A stretch of DNA of 64,000 bases from Xenoacremonium recifei. Taxonomy: Eukaryota; Ascomycota; Sordariomycetes; Hypocreales; Nectriaceae. The translations under genes and the position numbers were made by a program. Location: NCBI GenBank assembly GCA_012184525.1, contig WOFQ01000023.1, positions 62,001-126,000 of the forward strand, read 5' to 3'. The number at the start of each line of letters is the position of its first letter. Position 1 is the stretch's first letter. The notes beneath the pieces are model-generated. The model had not been told where the DNA came from. It saw only the letters and a list, made by a program, of their open reading frames with translations, and did no database searches. This document shows, piece by piece, positions 33,463 to 45,900 of the stretch.

Positions 33463-35827
33463 GGTCCAATTGGGCTGCTCCCGTTCCAACCATGGAACTC
33501 GCTCAGTGAGGGGGCGTCCATGCTATGCTAGTTGAGGTATAGCAGCTGGGCCTGAAGTGGAAGCAGCCTGTTTCTTCTCCATCTGTGACTCACATGTCAA
33601 TGCGACGCTTCGATCAGAGAGATTCAGACAGCCAGTTGACGGTCAGAGAGCCCGAAGAGACGAGGATGAGACGCAGACAATGCAGCAAGACGGAAACAGT
33701 AGCTCGAGATGGGGACAAGCGAGAGTGGGATGCGGAGGGAGTCTACGGAGTCTTTGCGACGCCCCACGAGAGATGGCTGCCCAGGTTTGTTTGCCAGGCA
33801 AGCCAGCCAGGCATGGGAGGCCACCGAGAGAGGAGATTAGAGGCTCGGGCCAGACATTCGATGGCCAGATTCGAGGCGCCAGAGGTCAATGGCTAGCGTT
33901 GCACCGCCTGAGCGCACGCAGGATGCCATTGACCTCTTCTCTTTGACGATTCTGGTCACAATGGACAATGGCGCTCAACTTGTCTTCTTCTTTCACCCAG
34001 CTGCTGGTGGTGTTGGCGGGCGGGATGCCGATGGAGAAGGATGGTGGTGTCAGAGACAGACAGCAGAGGGGCCGCGCGCAAGGACCGCAGAGAGCACCCT
34101 GTCACCCTTCTCTGGCTTCCAGACTCTGGACCGCCGACGGACGGCTGAATTCTGGAGACAAAGAGGCGAGCGAGAGGTGGGGGAGGGGGCAAGGGGGTTG
34201 GACCCCGATGTGACCGGGGGCCTGGTCAAAGCCAAGCCCATTCATTCATTCACTAGCGATACGAATCGCGGTTGGGCTTGGGCTAGGTCTGTGAGCCCCA
34301 CGGCGGGCGCGGGCGCACTTCGCGGCAGCAGCAGCATCTTGCTTGAGTTGAGGAGTGTTGTTGGGGAGGGGGAGGGACGAGGGAGATGAGAAGCCAGCCG
34401 CTATGCTCTGCGGTCTCGGCTGGCGCTGCACCAATCAACGAGGGGTTGGTGATAGTCTGGGGCGCGATCTGCCCTCCCCGGCGGTTGAGTCGAGCGTGTG
34501 ACCCCCCGAACGAGTTGAGATCGGGACGGGCATTGCGAGAGAGCTGAGCAGAGACAGTAACGAACGGAGCGCCAAACGATCGACTCAGCCAGCCAGCCAG
34601 AGGAGAGTGACTGTGACAGCAGCACCTAGCCAACTCCGGTGCCTTCGTTGGCGCCCAGCGCCTAAGATGCTGGATCCATTGGGCAATTGGGCAGCGAGAA
34701 GAGAGGGGAGAGGAGAAACAGGGAGCAGGACTAGGTAAGACACGCTCGTCACACGCCGACGGCACACGCCCCCCCTGGTTTGGGGGCCGAGAAGGGTGTT
34801 TTATTGGTTATTTTATGTCGATTTAAAGTCGGCATTTATTTGGTGTATTGTTTGGTGTTTGTCCTTTGGTGAAGAAGAGGGAGTCTCTGTGGTGAGAAGA
34901 CAACCTGGATTCTGATGGCATGCAGGGCTTCCACGTCGGCTTTAAGGCCAAGCATCGCAACAGCAAGGTACAGTATCCGGCTTAACGCAGAGACTTCCCA
35001 TCAAGCAAAGCATGGCAGATGCAATACGCAATTGACTTCTGTTGCCCTGTGTTCTAGAACCCCGGTGGCTGCAAGATGAAGATTCGGTACATGGGTTCGG
35101 GACAGATCTAACTCTGAGGGGAGAAAAAGCAAATACAGGGCTGTATCCCGGGCAAGACTAATACGGCTTCGCGAGACTTCCCACCTCAGCGAGAAGGGTC
35201 CGAAATACAGCCCTGGCGGAAGGAGCCTAAATTTGTACCGAGCCAACATCCGTCTATACATCAAGGTTCATAATGAAGTTTCAAGGGATTCGAGTCGCAA
35301 TTGCAGCAGCCTTGGACAAGGCATCAATGGCAATGGTCCTTTGTGTGTGAAGCTGTCAGCCCCGTAATTTAACTACGAGCGTGCTAACGTTCACCCTCAC
35401 AGTCCAGACGGTAACTTGGCTTCACGCGACGCATCATTACCAATTGCAGCCTGGAGAACAGAAAAAGAATTATTAAAGTTGTTCGAAAACATGTGAAACT
35501 CTCTGGTACCTGAACGCATTGCGGGAGTTTACTAAGCACGAGTAAATACAGCGCCTCGTGGCATGTTGTGTGTGTTCTATGCGGCAAACGCAACTGCCAA
35601 TTGAGTTCAGCCCTGACTAGGGGGATCACCTCAGGGTTCACGGACAGGGCCTGGAAGTAATGACGCGCCTCCCATGACGCCAATTGAGTCAATGTCATGA
35701 GACCAGAAGCCTGCGCTTTAATGAGAGCAACCAATTCCTAATAACCCTGATGCTGCTTGTCGTGCGTGTCCTTGCCGTGAATGGGATTGTGACAGCAGAC
35801 GGCAATTGGATCTGTATTTTTGGCACC

Positions 35828-35850
35828 AGGGCAGGGCAGGGCAGGGCAGG
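35828..35850. repeat. Short (GGGCA)n tandem tract
   Basis: About four and a half copies of the pentamer GGGCA follow one another. It is an ordinary microsatellite with no coding overlap. Confidence 0.8.
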
Positions 35851-36601
35851 CAGACGGCCAACTGTAAGCACTGCAATCCTCCTAGCGGCCTTTGCCCAAA
35901 GAGGCAGCGTCCTGATGGCCCTGTGTGGTCTAGCGCCGAAGCAGACGTGAACTGTCCTGCAGGCTGGCGAGCCAGTCGTGTCCAGCGCATCTGGCGCAAG
36001 GGGAAAGCGCAGGGCCGGTGAAGGAAGCAGCCAAGGAGTGCAGTCGCGAGAAGGGGGTGCGCGTGTGGGATGTGAGCGTGACAGCCTAATGCCTTAGTGG
36101 GCAATCAGGGAAGGCGGTGACGGGAAGGGGGTGTGGCCATCGGCGCATGAGGGCAATCCCTGGCGGTCGCTCCTGCTCGAACAGCGATGATGCCTCAGAC
36201 ATTTGCTACGTCGACGCCGCGTGGGGTGCGGGAGTCCCGCGCTTCAGCAGGGACAGGGGTGTGCGGGGCGTGATAGAGTTCAGCAATACGCCATGGCACT
36301 GCACTGCCGTGGAAGGCACGCCTTTACAGCGCGCTGGGTGGGAGAGCGAGTGGGAGGAGACAGGCAGGCAGGTACGGCCAGACAAAGCATTGCGAGCAAC
36401 GGGAAGGGCTTTCCCACCATCCCATGCCGTTGCGTGCGTGCCTTCCCCTCCTCTCCTCTTGCCCTACGGAGGGAGTCCTGCTAGATAGATCTGTCCGGCG
36501 CCTTATCCCACGCCCGACCTCGCCTCTGCTGCCTTCCTCTACTAAAACGTCCTCTCCTCGCCTCCTCTCCCACACATCTCTCCTCTCGCACACTCGCCAT
36601 C

Positions 36602-36621
36602 CCAATCCAATCCAATCCAAT
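36602..36621. repeat. Four tandem CCAAT pentamers
   Basis: CCAAT is repeated four times without interruption. It is either a simple microsatellite or a multiple CCAAT-box (Hap/CBF-type) site, about 1.7 kb upstream of the SWIRM start codon. Confidence 0.7.
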
Positions 36622-38330
36622 CCCGCCAGGAACGAGAGCCAGAAGGGCACACGCACGATCCAGCGCCGTCTAGCAAGCGTCAGCCCCAAACAACAGCGAG
36701 AATCAATCGATATCTCGTTCCACCGGCCAGAACCCCCCACCAAGCCAGCACCGACCCCTCCTCTCAGGCAAGCCCTCACCTAGACACTTCACTCAATCGC
36801 TGCCACTGCTCGAGCAGAAAGAGGACCCATTGAACGTCTGTCGAGCAGAAGGAGAGACGCCCGACGCACGCACCGCTCTGTTGTCCGTTGCTTTGCTGTA
36901 CGCCTGCAAGCGGCACCCACTCCGACAGGCGAGGAGGGGATCCTGAGCGAAGGAGAGAAGAGAGAAGCGCGACAGACTCGCTGCTGCTGGTGACTGCGAC
37001 CCAATTTCACTTCACCACCTCGCTTCTCCGCCCCTTTCCTTCCCATCCATTGTTGCCCATCGTCGGCCCTGGTCATTGCCAGCCACTGCAGCAGATTGAC
37101 CCTCTTCCTTGCCGCTCGTGTGTTGTATATGCGCACGCGCGCGCAGACGTGAGAGGCGCTTGAACAAACACAGTCGACAGCAGCATCGACTTTCCTTATA
37201 TCAACACGACAACACCACAGAACAGAGCAGAGCTGCATCTGACTGACTCCCTCAAACCCTGCCCTGCCACCTCATCACTTCTCTCCTCCTCCATTCACCA
37301 CCGCAGACACGCCCCCTCCCCGCTATCAGTGTCGGCCCAACCCAGCGGCCCCGGAGTCCGGCCAGTCATCAGCAGAGGAGGCCCTCAGTTCGTCCGTGGT
37401 CGCAACAGCCCAGCTTGTCGTCAGGTATCGACAACCCTAGACTGCTGGGGAACTGCCTGAGTCGACCGTCCGTCATCGACGCCTGCAAAGCCACAAGTCA
37501 TACGGTCCCCGTCCCACCCCCCTGGTCGCCACGCATCGCCAGCTTCCAGGACTCGCATCGCCTCTAATTGTCGCCTGTTGCGCACCACCAGCTCACGCCG
37601 CCGCCTGCCCACGGTCCAACGTGCCCATTATTCGCCCGTCGCACAATCGGATGCCCCAGCCCAACAATTGCATCTCGCCCTGTCATACGGTCTTTGCCCA
37701 TTGAACTGGCTTACCCCCGCCTCTTCAGTGGCCCAGACACTCACTCCATCACACCATATACAAACGAACTGCTCCCCTCAGGCCCAGTCCTACTTTACTT
37801 TACTGTACCTACAGTTCGACAAAGGCTTTCCCGCTCCCCTCGTCGGTCCTCTTCTCTCTTCTTCCATTCTGCAAAGGTCCTCAATTGTGACTCAACTCGA
37901 AACCCAATTCACACTGGTCCATTGGTAATACACCAATTGCGCGGCCCTTGTCCCAAGTCTCTGTTTTAACTCCGACCATCAGGCACCCCCGGAGTTTGAC
38001 TGATCAGCCCGACTGGCCCCTAAAATCCGCCGTCGCCACTACCGCTACGTCCTTAGGCCAGCCCTCTCTGCTGCCTACGCTCCTTCGGGACGGACTCACT
38101 TACACACGCATAAAGCCGTGTCGTCGCCAGTTCTTCCATCACCGAATCAGTCATCGAGCGCATGCACCTGTTGCCGCGTTTCGATACACAAGGTTCAAGC
38201 TCGCCCAACGACTAGATAAGGGACGAGCCATCCTGATCAATTCCTCCTCATTCACGTCAATTGCGACGCAGCTTCTCCAACAAAGCCGCCCTCGCCACCC
38301 ATCCACGTCAGTCATCGCGGCTGGTTCTTC

Positions 38331-39605
38331 ATGGCTGACAAACCGCCATTCATTGAGAGCTGGCAACCTTCCACCGTCTTCGACAAGAGCAAGGCGTATC
38401 TGACTCCTACAACTCCCGTTCAGCTTCGCGACAGCTGTTCGTATTTTGCCCTCAATTCCCCCTTCATCCCAGGGCAATCACCGATAGACACGATGATTTC
38501 CGATTCCGCTTACGCCCCCGGCGCGATGGGGCCGCCCACGACCAAGGGCACGAAGAAGCTCGACATAACCAGTCTGATGTCTCCTCCGGACCCTGTTCTC
38601 GATAGCTTCAGTCAGGGCTCCGATCGGAACAGCCGACGCGACAATACGGGCAACGACGAGAAGCAGCCTCTGCCCATGTCGCCTCCCATCTCACCCTACA
38701 CTTCGACCACCGATGCGCCGACCACTCCTCCCGGACAGTCGATCCAGGACCCCGTTCTGTACCCTGCTGAGGAAGGAGTTCCGACTAGCCCAGCCCAGCC
38801 GCCACTGTTCGCGTTGGCAGAGCTCGATGAGCATAGGAGCCTCGTTGACGACCACGTCCGATCTAGAGCATCGTCGTTCTCGCAGGTAGCTCCCCCGAAG
38901 CGAGAGGACTATGCGCTCGTGCTGCACTTCCAGTCGCAAATCGCAAAGCTGTACAGCGCCAATCCCCGAGCGTGGCTTCGAAGGGAGAGGGCTATCCTCC
39001 TTGCTGATCGGGCCCAGGCGCAGTGGCGCAATGTCGTCCCTGCCGCTGCGAAGCCACCGGCAGCCAAGCCGCAACGTTCTCACCGAACCACCGATCGGGT
39101 CTCCAAGCCCGTCGCCGCGCCTCGGCCGGTCCGTACCCACCCCAGCCCGCCATCCTCGGCAGCCGTTGTCGCCAGACCCGCCGTCCGGCGTGTTAGTGCT
39201 ACGCCCGAGCCTCGGCGGCAGGCGGCGCCTAATCGTGAGGACAAGGACTTCGAGGCGCTGCCCAACTATTGTCCGCCAAACGACTCGCTGCCAATGCGAG
39301 CCAACAGCCTCAAGGTGGACTGGAAGGGCCAGCCGATCGATCTCTCACGCGACAAGGATGCTCATCTCCTCCACCCGGACGAGCTGATCCTGGCCGGAAA
39401 CCTTCGACTGGACTGCGCCACGTACTTGACGAGCAAGCGTCGCATCTTCGAACGGCGACTCCAGTGTCTTCGAAACAAGAAGGAGTTCCGCAAGACAGAT
39501 GCGCAGCAGGCCTGCAAGATCGACGTCAACAAGGCTTCGAAGCTCTGGACCGCTTTCGACAAGGTGGGCTGGCTTGACCCTTCGTGGATGTACAAGTTCC
39601 TGTGA
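38331..39605 (+). CDS. SWIRM-domain protein (Fun19-like)
   Basis: A single exon of 424 residues. The first 300 residues are disordered, rich in Pro/Ser/Thr (PPTTKGTKKLDITSLMSPP, LPMSPPISPYTSTTDAPTTPP), with a conserved-looking block DYALVLHFQSQIAKLYSANPRAWLRRER near 200. The C-terminus from about 325 is a SWIRM domain: HLLHPDELILAGNLRLDCATYLTSKRRIFERRLQC, then ACKIDVNKASKLWTAFDKVGWLDPSWMYKFL, ending almost at the stop. SWIRM is a helical DNA/nucleosome-binding module in chromatin proteins; the stand-alone fungal version resembles yeast Fun19. A second ATG (MISDSAYAPG, 38490s) could be the true start, because the residues between are less typical. A long 5' leader and a large gene-free region lie upstream. 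Confidence 0.85.
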   Translation: MADKPPFIESWQPSTVFDKSKAYLTPTTPVQLRDSCSYFALNSPFIPGQSPIDTMISDSAYAPGAMGPPTTKGTKKLDITSLMSPPDPVLDSFSQGSDRNSRRDNTGNDEKQPLPMSPPISPYTSTTDAPTTPPGQSIQDPVLYPAEEGVPTSPAQPPLFALAELDEHRSLVDDHVRSRASSFSQVAPPKREDYALVLHFQSQIAKLYSANPRAWLRRERAILLADRAQAQWRNVVPAAAKPPAAKPQRSHRTTDRVSKPVAAPRPVRTHPSPPSSAAVVARPAVRRVSATPEPRRQAAPNREDKDFEALPNYCPPNDSLPMRANSLKVDWKGQPIDLSRDKDAHLLHPDELILAGNLRLDCATYLTSKRRIFERRLQCLRNKKEFRKTDAQQACKIDVNKASKLWTAFDKVGWLDPSWMYKFL

Positions 39606-41340
39606 AGGGGAAGAGAGACTTCAACGACATCCTTTTGAAGCGATGCTCCTTATGAATTATGAGACGCCATATACGCATGTTTACGACCCCCGTCGCATGA
39701 TGTTTCTCGTCATTTCCTCTGACTGAGCGAAGGGCATATGCTCCTCTATCGGATATTTGGCGTATTGCCCTTTCATTTTACACTCTGGTTTTTTTTTTCT
39801 TTTGCAGCTTCATCATGACGATTTCATGAGCGCTTCTTTGGCATCACGGCACAGTTTTCGGACATACACCATAGCATTTGGGAGATCTCACCATGATACC
39901 CGGAGTGCGATACACACTTGACCCCTTCGCGCGATCACGTCACACCACTCCACCCTTTTCTTTTTTTCGCAAGTCTCGGACTCGACATAGAGTTGCGAGT
40001 AGTTCCCCCCTCCTCCCACGCAATTTTTCCTTACTCTCTTCGCTTTCATCTACGGATTATGGATACGGATATGGACGGTGCATTCATGTAAGGCGTTTGT
40101 CCACTATAGGCACCCTCCCTGCGGATTGGAGCACGGGAGGGGAAATCATTTGTTCCACGGCTTGGACAATGAGTAGGAGGACCGGGCAGACGAGTCTCTC
40201 GATAAACGAGGACATCTCATGTATTTGGTATTGGTCATTTTTTTGAACCTCGTGCGTGGACGCGGCCCGAGTGGTAGGATGAGTTGAATTATCTGGCTAG
40301 AAGTTGTTTTGAGAGATGTGACTTTTGAAGGAAACAGTATAGGTTGAGATTGAGAAGATGAAGGACAGGAGCGTCCACGCACTGAGAGAATATAATTTTG
40401 TCCCCCCCAACAGCATGTCCCATTTCTCCGGATGTTGAGCATGATGCAGATTGTGAATGTAAATGTGAAAAGGTCACGATGTAACAATATTACCTTGGCG
40501 TTCACCAATGTTGGGGAGGATAATCATCATACGATGGTCCTTCTAGAAGAATGGAAGACAGTCCTTCTGGAAACCCAGGTGTTCTCTTGCCCCGGGGATT
40601 GGCACTGAAGGTTACCCGCTCGGCCGGCTCAGCCCTACGAAGCTCCTGTGATGCATTGCAGACTCCCGGCCCCCAAACAGCCAGGCAGGGGGGGAGGGGG
40701 TTATCAATCTCTGAAGGTATCGCCCGCAACGACGCTGGTGGTGAGGTACCTCTGGTGGGGGAGGGGGGATCAGATCGCCCGCACGCCCCCCCAGCGGCAG
40801 AAAAAAAACAAGCCAGACCTCCTCGGTGAGGGTCAGGTGGAGTAGCTGCCATGCGGGAGTGGCTGGGCGGGAAGAAGCGGGCGGGAGATCGTCGTCGTAG
40901 ATTTTTTTTTTTTTGCTTTTGGTAAGCTTGGGTTTGGAGGGGGGGAATGGTACTCTGTGGTGAAGGTTGTCGGGGATTTAGCAACGTGATATGAACGTTT
41001 GGATGATGGTGTTTTAGGTTGGTGATGGAATTGGCGAGATAAGATAAAGGGTTCGTGATGATGGGGAAAGGGGAGGAGCGATGGAGGAAGTTTACTTGTT
41101 GGAGGAGTGGAAGAGCGACGAGGAAGGAATGCAGTAGGGTGCTTGCTTGCTTGAAGGGAAGTCTGCCTGGAATTGGCTTGCCATAATCTCTTCCTCCTTT
41201 ATCCTCTCTTTCTCATCACTATCACCATCACCCATCACTAAGAAGAGTGCATCAACGCGCATCAGGATGAGCCATCATCACCAATTGTGTGCATACAACC
41301 ATCAATTCATCCCTACCTCTACCAGCCTCAGAGCCTCTCT
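39606..41340. other. Intergenic region between SWIRM and SDR genes
   Basis: 1.7 kb of 3' flanks for two convergent genes. It has homopolymer T runs at about 39791 and 40902 and a (GCTT)n tract near 41142. ORFs around 40500-40985 are Pro/Arg-rich in the minus frame and Gly-rich in the plus frame, and look spurious. No RNA gene is seen. Confidence 0.5.
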
Positions 41341-42306
41341 TCACATCCCCGCCGCAATCGTATACCCCCCATCAACCACCACCGTCTGCCCAACAAAATA
41401 CTGATTCGTCGTCGCAAACAACACCGCCCCCGCCATATCCTCGTCCTTGCCTGGCCGTCCGGCCGGCACTTTCTCAGCATACTTCTCCTTCGGGATCGAG
41501 CTCTTCTGCGCGGCGTCGCTGCCCTCGGTCGTCATCTCGCTGGGGAACACGCCTGGGGCGATGCTGTTCACGCGGATCTTGAGGCCTGCTTCGGAGATCT
41601 CGTTGGCGAGCATGCGTGTGAGGTGCAGCGCCGCGGCCTTGGAGGCGTTGTAGGCTGGGTGGTGCTGCGTTGTCTTGACGAGGCCGGAGATGGACGTGAT
41701 GTTGAGCACTGTTGCTGACCAGCCCTGGTGTGTCTCACTGCTCTTCTGCAGCAGCGGCAGGAACGCCGTCGTCATGAAGTACACGCCTGTCACATTGGTG
41801 TTGTACGTCTGATTCCAGTCCTCGAACGTGCCCTCGTCATTATCGAACAGGTTCTTCTTCATCTCCGCTGCGCTTTTGGCCTCGGTCTGAAATGTCGCTC
41901 CCGAGATGCCCGCGTTGTTGACCAGGATGCAACAACACTTCTCGTGTTTGGAGAAGTCATCGTACAGTTTGCGCACACCATCCTTGGTGCCCACGTCGCC
42001 AGGCAGCGCGATGATCTGTCCGGGGATATCCTTGCCGTACTCTGAGACGACCGTGTCCAGCTTCTCCTTGGTGCGGCCGGTGATGTATACCTTGGCGCCG
42101 TTGACTGCGAGGGCCTGAGTGGCCATGAGACCGATGCCCGATCCGCCGCCTATGAGAGTCAGTCTTCATTCGATGTTGCAACTTCAAGAGTATTCATTCA
42201 TATGCTCACCCGTCACCAAAGCAACTTTGCCCGACAGATCAAACAGGCTTTCGCGCGAGAAGTCCTTGTGAGCACCACCGCTCGCCTTCATAGTAGTCTG
42301 AGCCAT
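41341..42306 (-). CDS. Short-chain dehydrogenase/reductase (SDR), classical type
   Basis: Two exons, 42306-42210 and 42149-41341, give 301 residues. Splicing reconstitutes the cofactor motif TGGGSGIG at 32-39 across the intron (donor GTGAGC, acceptor TCATAG). NNAG is at 110-113, the catalytic Ser lies in NITSISG (about 185) and YNASK places Tyr199 and Lys203. The usual PG..SEM and DGGYTIAAGM tail end the protein. The residues after motif I (ITGRTKEKLD) fit NADP(H) preference. The overall pattern resembles fungal proteins often named after rhamnolipid-type 3-oxoacyl-ACP reductases, but the substrate cannot be inferred. The short N-terminal extension (MAQTTMKASGGAHKDFSRESLFDLSG) is not a clear targeting signal. 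The stop lies close to convergent low-complexity sequence. Confidence 0.92.
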
Positions 42307-42921
42307 AGTTCTCTTTCCGACTTGTCTAACTCTTGGTGTGTTAATCGCGTTTTGCGTGAGACTCGGGGGCTGCAGTGCGATAATCCGGGGTTCAAATCGG
42401 CACAACACTCTACAGCTACGAACAGCTCGCACACTCTGTCGCGCAATCATGGCGTCTTATACTCTACTTCATCCTCAGGAAACGCATCGCTGTACCGGAC
42501 CTTATAGCCCGCCACTCAGGATGACGACGCGATGTAGACGCGATGAGGTCAGGCATCGACGAGTCCATGACATAATCGATCGAGGCGGGGATGGAAAGTT
42601 TGGGGTGAGAACCGTTTCTCAGCACATCCTCGGAGCAAATATTCCAGGACGAAATCGGAATTCATCGACTGCTTGATCTCCATCGCTAGGAGCGTCTACG
42701 GAGCAGAACACCCATCCAGTTGGTAAAGTTGATCACGGAATCCGGGAGTCTGACAATTATCACAGCACGCCTCACCGTTACAGCCATAATAGCCAAGGTG
42801 GCGTCCACAAAAGTCAAAGTTGACAGCCTCGGGAGCTAACGTCGTTTGTTTCTGGCCGTTGCAATTACAGTAATCCTACAGAGCCTCCCTCCTCTCTAGG
42901 TAGTCAGACAGACGCCTGCTG
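42307..42921. other. SDR promoter and golgin 3' flank
   Basis: 615 bases. The part next to the SDR is its leader. A GGGGTTCAAATC stretch near 42394 looks like a tRNA B box but lacks pairing arms. Nothing else is recognised. Confidence 0.5.
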
Positions 42922-45900
42922 CTACCGCACTTCGATGTGCTGCACCGCCTCCATCCACTTCTTCTCGTCGGATCTGTCACCTTGTTAGCTTCGTCACTCA
43001 TAATAGGGGACTATCAAAACTCACTTGTCAAACCGCAGCAGCTTCCCCAACACTGGCACCAGCTGCGCCCTCAACTTGCCGTCCTTTTGCTCCAGGAACT
43101 GCAGCATGATGGTCTTGAGGTACATGGTATCGGTCTGAGCGCCGCCTCCGCCTCCGCCGCCCGGTGACAGCCCGTTCAAGCCGCTGCGGTTCGAGTCGAT
43201 GGAGCTGCGGCTCGACGCGCCGACCAGCTTGGCCTGCGCCGCCTTGAGGTCCTTGCTGAGCTTCTCGTAGCGCAGCCGCATGTCGTCGAGCGCCTTGCGG
43301 GCATCGGCGCGTGATCGCTCGGCGTCCCGGACCTGCGACTCGGAGGCATCGAGTGCGGCCCGAAGTTGTGACGCCGTGGCCCGCACCTCTGCCGTCTCGG
43401 CCTCGGCCTTCTCCTCGATAGCCTCGAGCTCCTCGCGCCGCCGTCGCCACTCCCGCTCGCGCTGCTCCAGGTCGTCGCGCTCATTACCCAATGTCTTGAC
43501 CTCGCGCTCTAGATCCCGCACCTTCTGGCGCAGCTCCTCCGTCTCGCGCGCCTTGCGCCGCGCCAGCGTGCTCGCCTCATCCTCGATACGGTCACGCTCC
43601 TCCTGCGCCGCCTCCATGCGCGCCCGCATATCCCGCACCTTGGTATCGGCGCGCTCGTCCACATCAGCCAGTAGCCGTCGCATCGTCTCGCCTTCACGCG
43701 TACGCTCCTGAAGCAGCCGCTGCAGCTCAGCCAGCTCCTCCTCGAGCGCCTCAGCCTGCGACTTGGCCTCCTTGAGCTGCACCGATAGCTCCGTCGTCTG
43801 GTCGCGCATGCTGCTGAGCAAGCCCTGCGCATTGGTGTACTGCTGCGCCTTGAACTCGGCCTCCTCCTGCGCCGCCGACTTCTCGCGCCGCGCCTTGTGC
43901 AGCTGCTCTTCCAGCTCCTTGACCCGCGGCTGCAACTTGGCCATCTCCTCCTGGACGCGCTGCAGCTCACGCTCCGCCTTCTCGACCTTGGCCGCCAGCT
44001 CTATCTTCTCCGCCTCAGCCCGGCGCAGATCGCGACCGGATACCCTTTGGCTGTCCTCGAGCCGCACCTTGGCCGCCGTCTCGGCTGCGAGCTTCTCCTG
44101 AAGGCCCTTGAGCTCCGTCTTCTGGTCAGCTGCCGCCTGCTGCGCCCGCGTCACATCGCGCTTCAGGTCCTTCTCACGCTTCTCCATCTCCTTGAGCTCC
44201 TTGATCTTGGTCGCCAGCTCGTCGCGGACCGTCTTGAGTGTCGCCGCCTCCTCGCGTAGGCTCTTCATCTCCGGCTGTGCCTTCTGCAGCACGCCGCGCA
44301 GCTCCGTGAGCTCCTTGTATCGGTTCTGTGCCAGCTGTTGGGCCGCGCCCAGGTCGGTCTGCAGCGTCGCCGTCTTGGTGCGCAAGTCATCGTACTCAGC
44401 CTGCAGCGTTTTCATCTCGCCCTGGAGCTTCGCGCTGGCCTTCGCATCTGTCGCCGAAGCGCCCATCTTCTTCTCGAGCTCGGCAATTTGCGCTTTCAGG
44501 CCGGCCTTCTCTGCCTCAAGCTCCTTGATCTTCTCCTTGGCCTCGACGTGGTCTTGGCCGATGGTAAGCAGATTCTCTTGCAGCGACTCGATCTCCTCGC
44601 GCAGTTCCTCCTCTGTCTTGCGCTTGTTGGACAGCCGCTCGATCTGGGCGTCCTTTTCAGCCACTTCTTCCTTCAATTTCGAGATCTCGGCCTCCAGCGC
44701 TGCAGTAGCCGGCGATTCGTCGACTGCAGCTTCGCTGGCTGCATCATCTGCAACATAAGGAGTTGTTGCCGCGGAAGTAGGTGCAGTCGTAGTAGCAGCG
44801 CCTCCCTTGCCCTTCTTCTTCTTCTTATTCTTCTTGGGTCCTCCAGAAGCAGCTGCGGCAGCAGGTTGGAGAGTCGCTGATGGTGAAGACGGTGGCGCAG
44901 AAGCTGAGCCAGTGGCAGGCTGGGCATCCAGCTTCTTGGTAAGTTCATCAATCTTGGTCAGGCTGTCGGCCTTTTCCTTCTTGAGAGCGTTGATCTGAGT
45001 ATTGAGGTCATCGATGAGCTTCTTGGAGATAGTCTTCGCGTTGGACGCCTTGGTAAGTTCGGCATCGAGTTCGCTGACTCGCTTGTCCGACGTAGCCAGC
45101 GTGGCCTCCATCTCCGTAACCTTGGTCGCATGCGTGCTCTTCTCCTCTTCCAGCTCCTTAAGCTGTGTCTGCGCCTTTTCCAACCGCTCGTTCAGTCTTT
45201 CCATCTCCTTATTCCGCGCGTCAAGTTGAGACTGCAACGGTCCCTGAGTAGCAGCCGCATCGCGCGACTCGCCCAGCTCCCGCGTAGCCTTCTCCAGGCT
45301 CTCAACCAATCCGGCGCTATTCTCCTTGACAGTGGAAAGCTCCTGCTGCAGAGATTCGACCTCAGCCTTGAGCTTCTCGATCTCGTCCGTCTTGGTTTCG
45401 ACCTCGGCCTGCAGCTTGGGGATCTCGTCTTCGTAGGAGAAGAACTCGCTCGACTCGTGCTTCTCGACAGCAACATCCATTGACGGTCGCTGGGCTTTGT
45501 GCTTGGGGGAGAACATGCCAATGACAGAGGCGACAGGCGACTTGGCCTTTTCGGGGTGCTCGTCAGACTTGCGCTCCTCCTTGGGCTTCTCCTCGTCCTC
45601 AGAGTGCGCCTTGCCGTTGGTCGTCGTCTCGCCCGCCTTGAGAGCCTCGAGCTCCTCCTCCAGCTTCTTGACCTTATCCTCAGCAGCTTCGTGCTTCTTC
45701 TTGAGCTCGTCTTTATCGGCCGTCACGCGCTTCAGCTCGTCCATGACCATATCGCCGCGGAGGTTCAGCTGGTTGAGGTATTCGATCAGGGAATCGGGGT
45801 CGCTGATGGAAGTCAAGGGTGTATTCTCGCGGAGGGCTTTCTCGAAGGGCTCGATAGCGGTGGCGCGTCGGTGAGCGACTCGGTATGACCGTAGGAGTTC

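Larger units (their letters stand above)
28803..38330. other. 9.5-kb region without a supportable protein gene
   Basis: Every ORF here is short. Those I checked mostly begin at non-ATG codons, lack domain-like composition, and do not connect through splice sites into a recognisable protein. The part from about 36.4 kb onward is pyrimidine-rich and reads like a long leader of the SWIRM gene. I counted 17 CAATTG hexamers, at 29265, 30626, 30719, 31225, 31287, 33467, 34684, 35029, 35298, 35441, 35598, 35681, 35803, 37665, 37882, 37934 and 38258; about two are expected at this base composition. A 15-bp palindrome lies at 33448-33462. A long non-coding RNA, a large regulatory region or fast-evolving small genes could all be present. 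Confidence 0.55.

Noticed and set aside
33557..34389. ORFs of 103-166 codons in the gene-free region
   Set aside because: Arg/Gly-rich, overlapping on several frames, no domain and no splice continuation; consistent with chance open frames in GC-rich DNA.
35384..35698. Minus-strand ORF starting MTLTQLASWEARHYFQ
   Set aside because: About 104 codons with somewhat protein-like composition, but no recognisable family, no splice partner, and it overlaps three CAATTG sites; kept out of the features for lack of support.
42390..42410. GGGGTTCAAATCGG, B-box-like
   Set aside because: The T-stem would not pair and no A box or acceptor stem is found at the right distance; it lies in the SDR leader.
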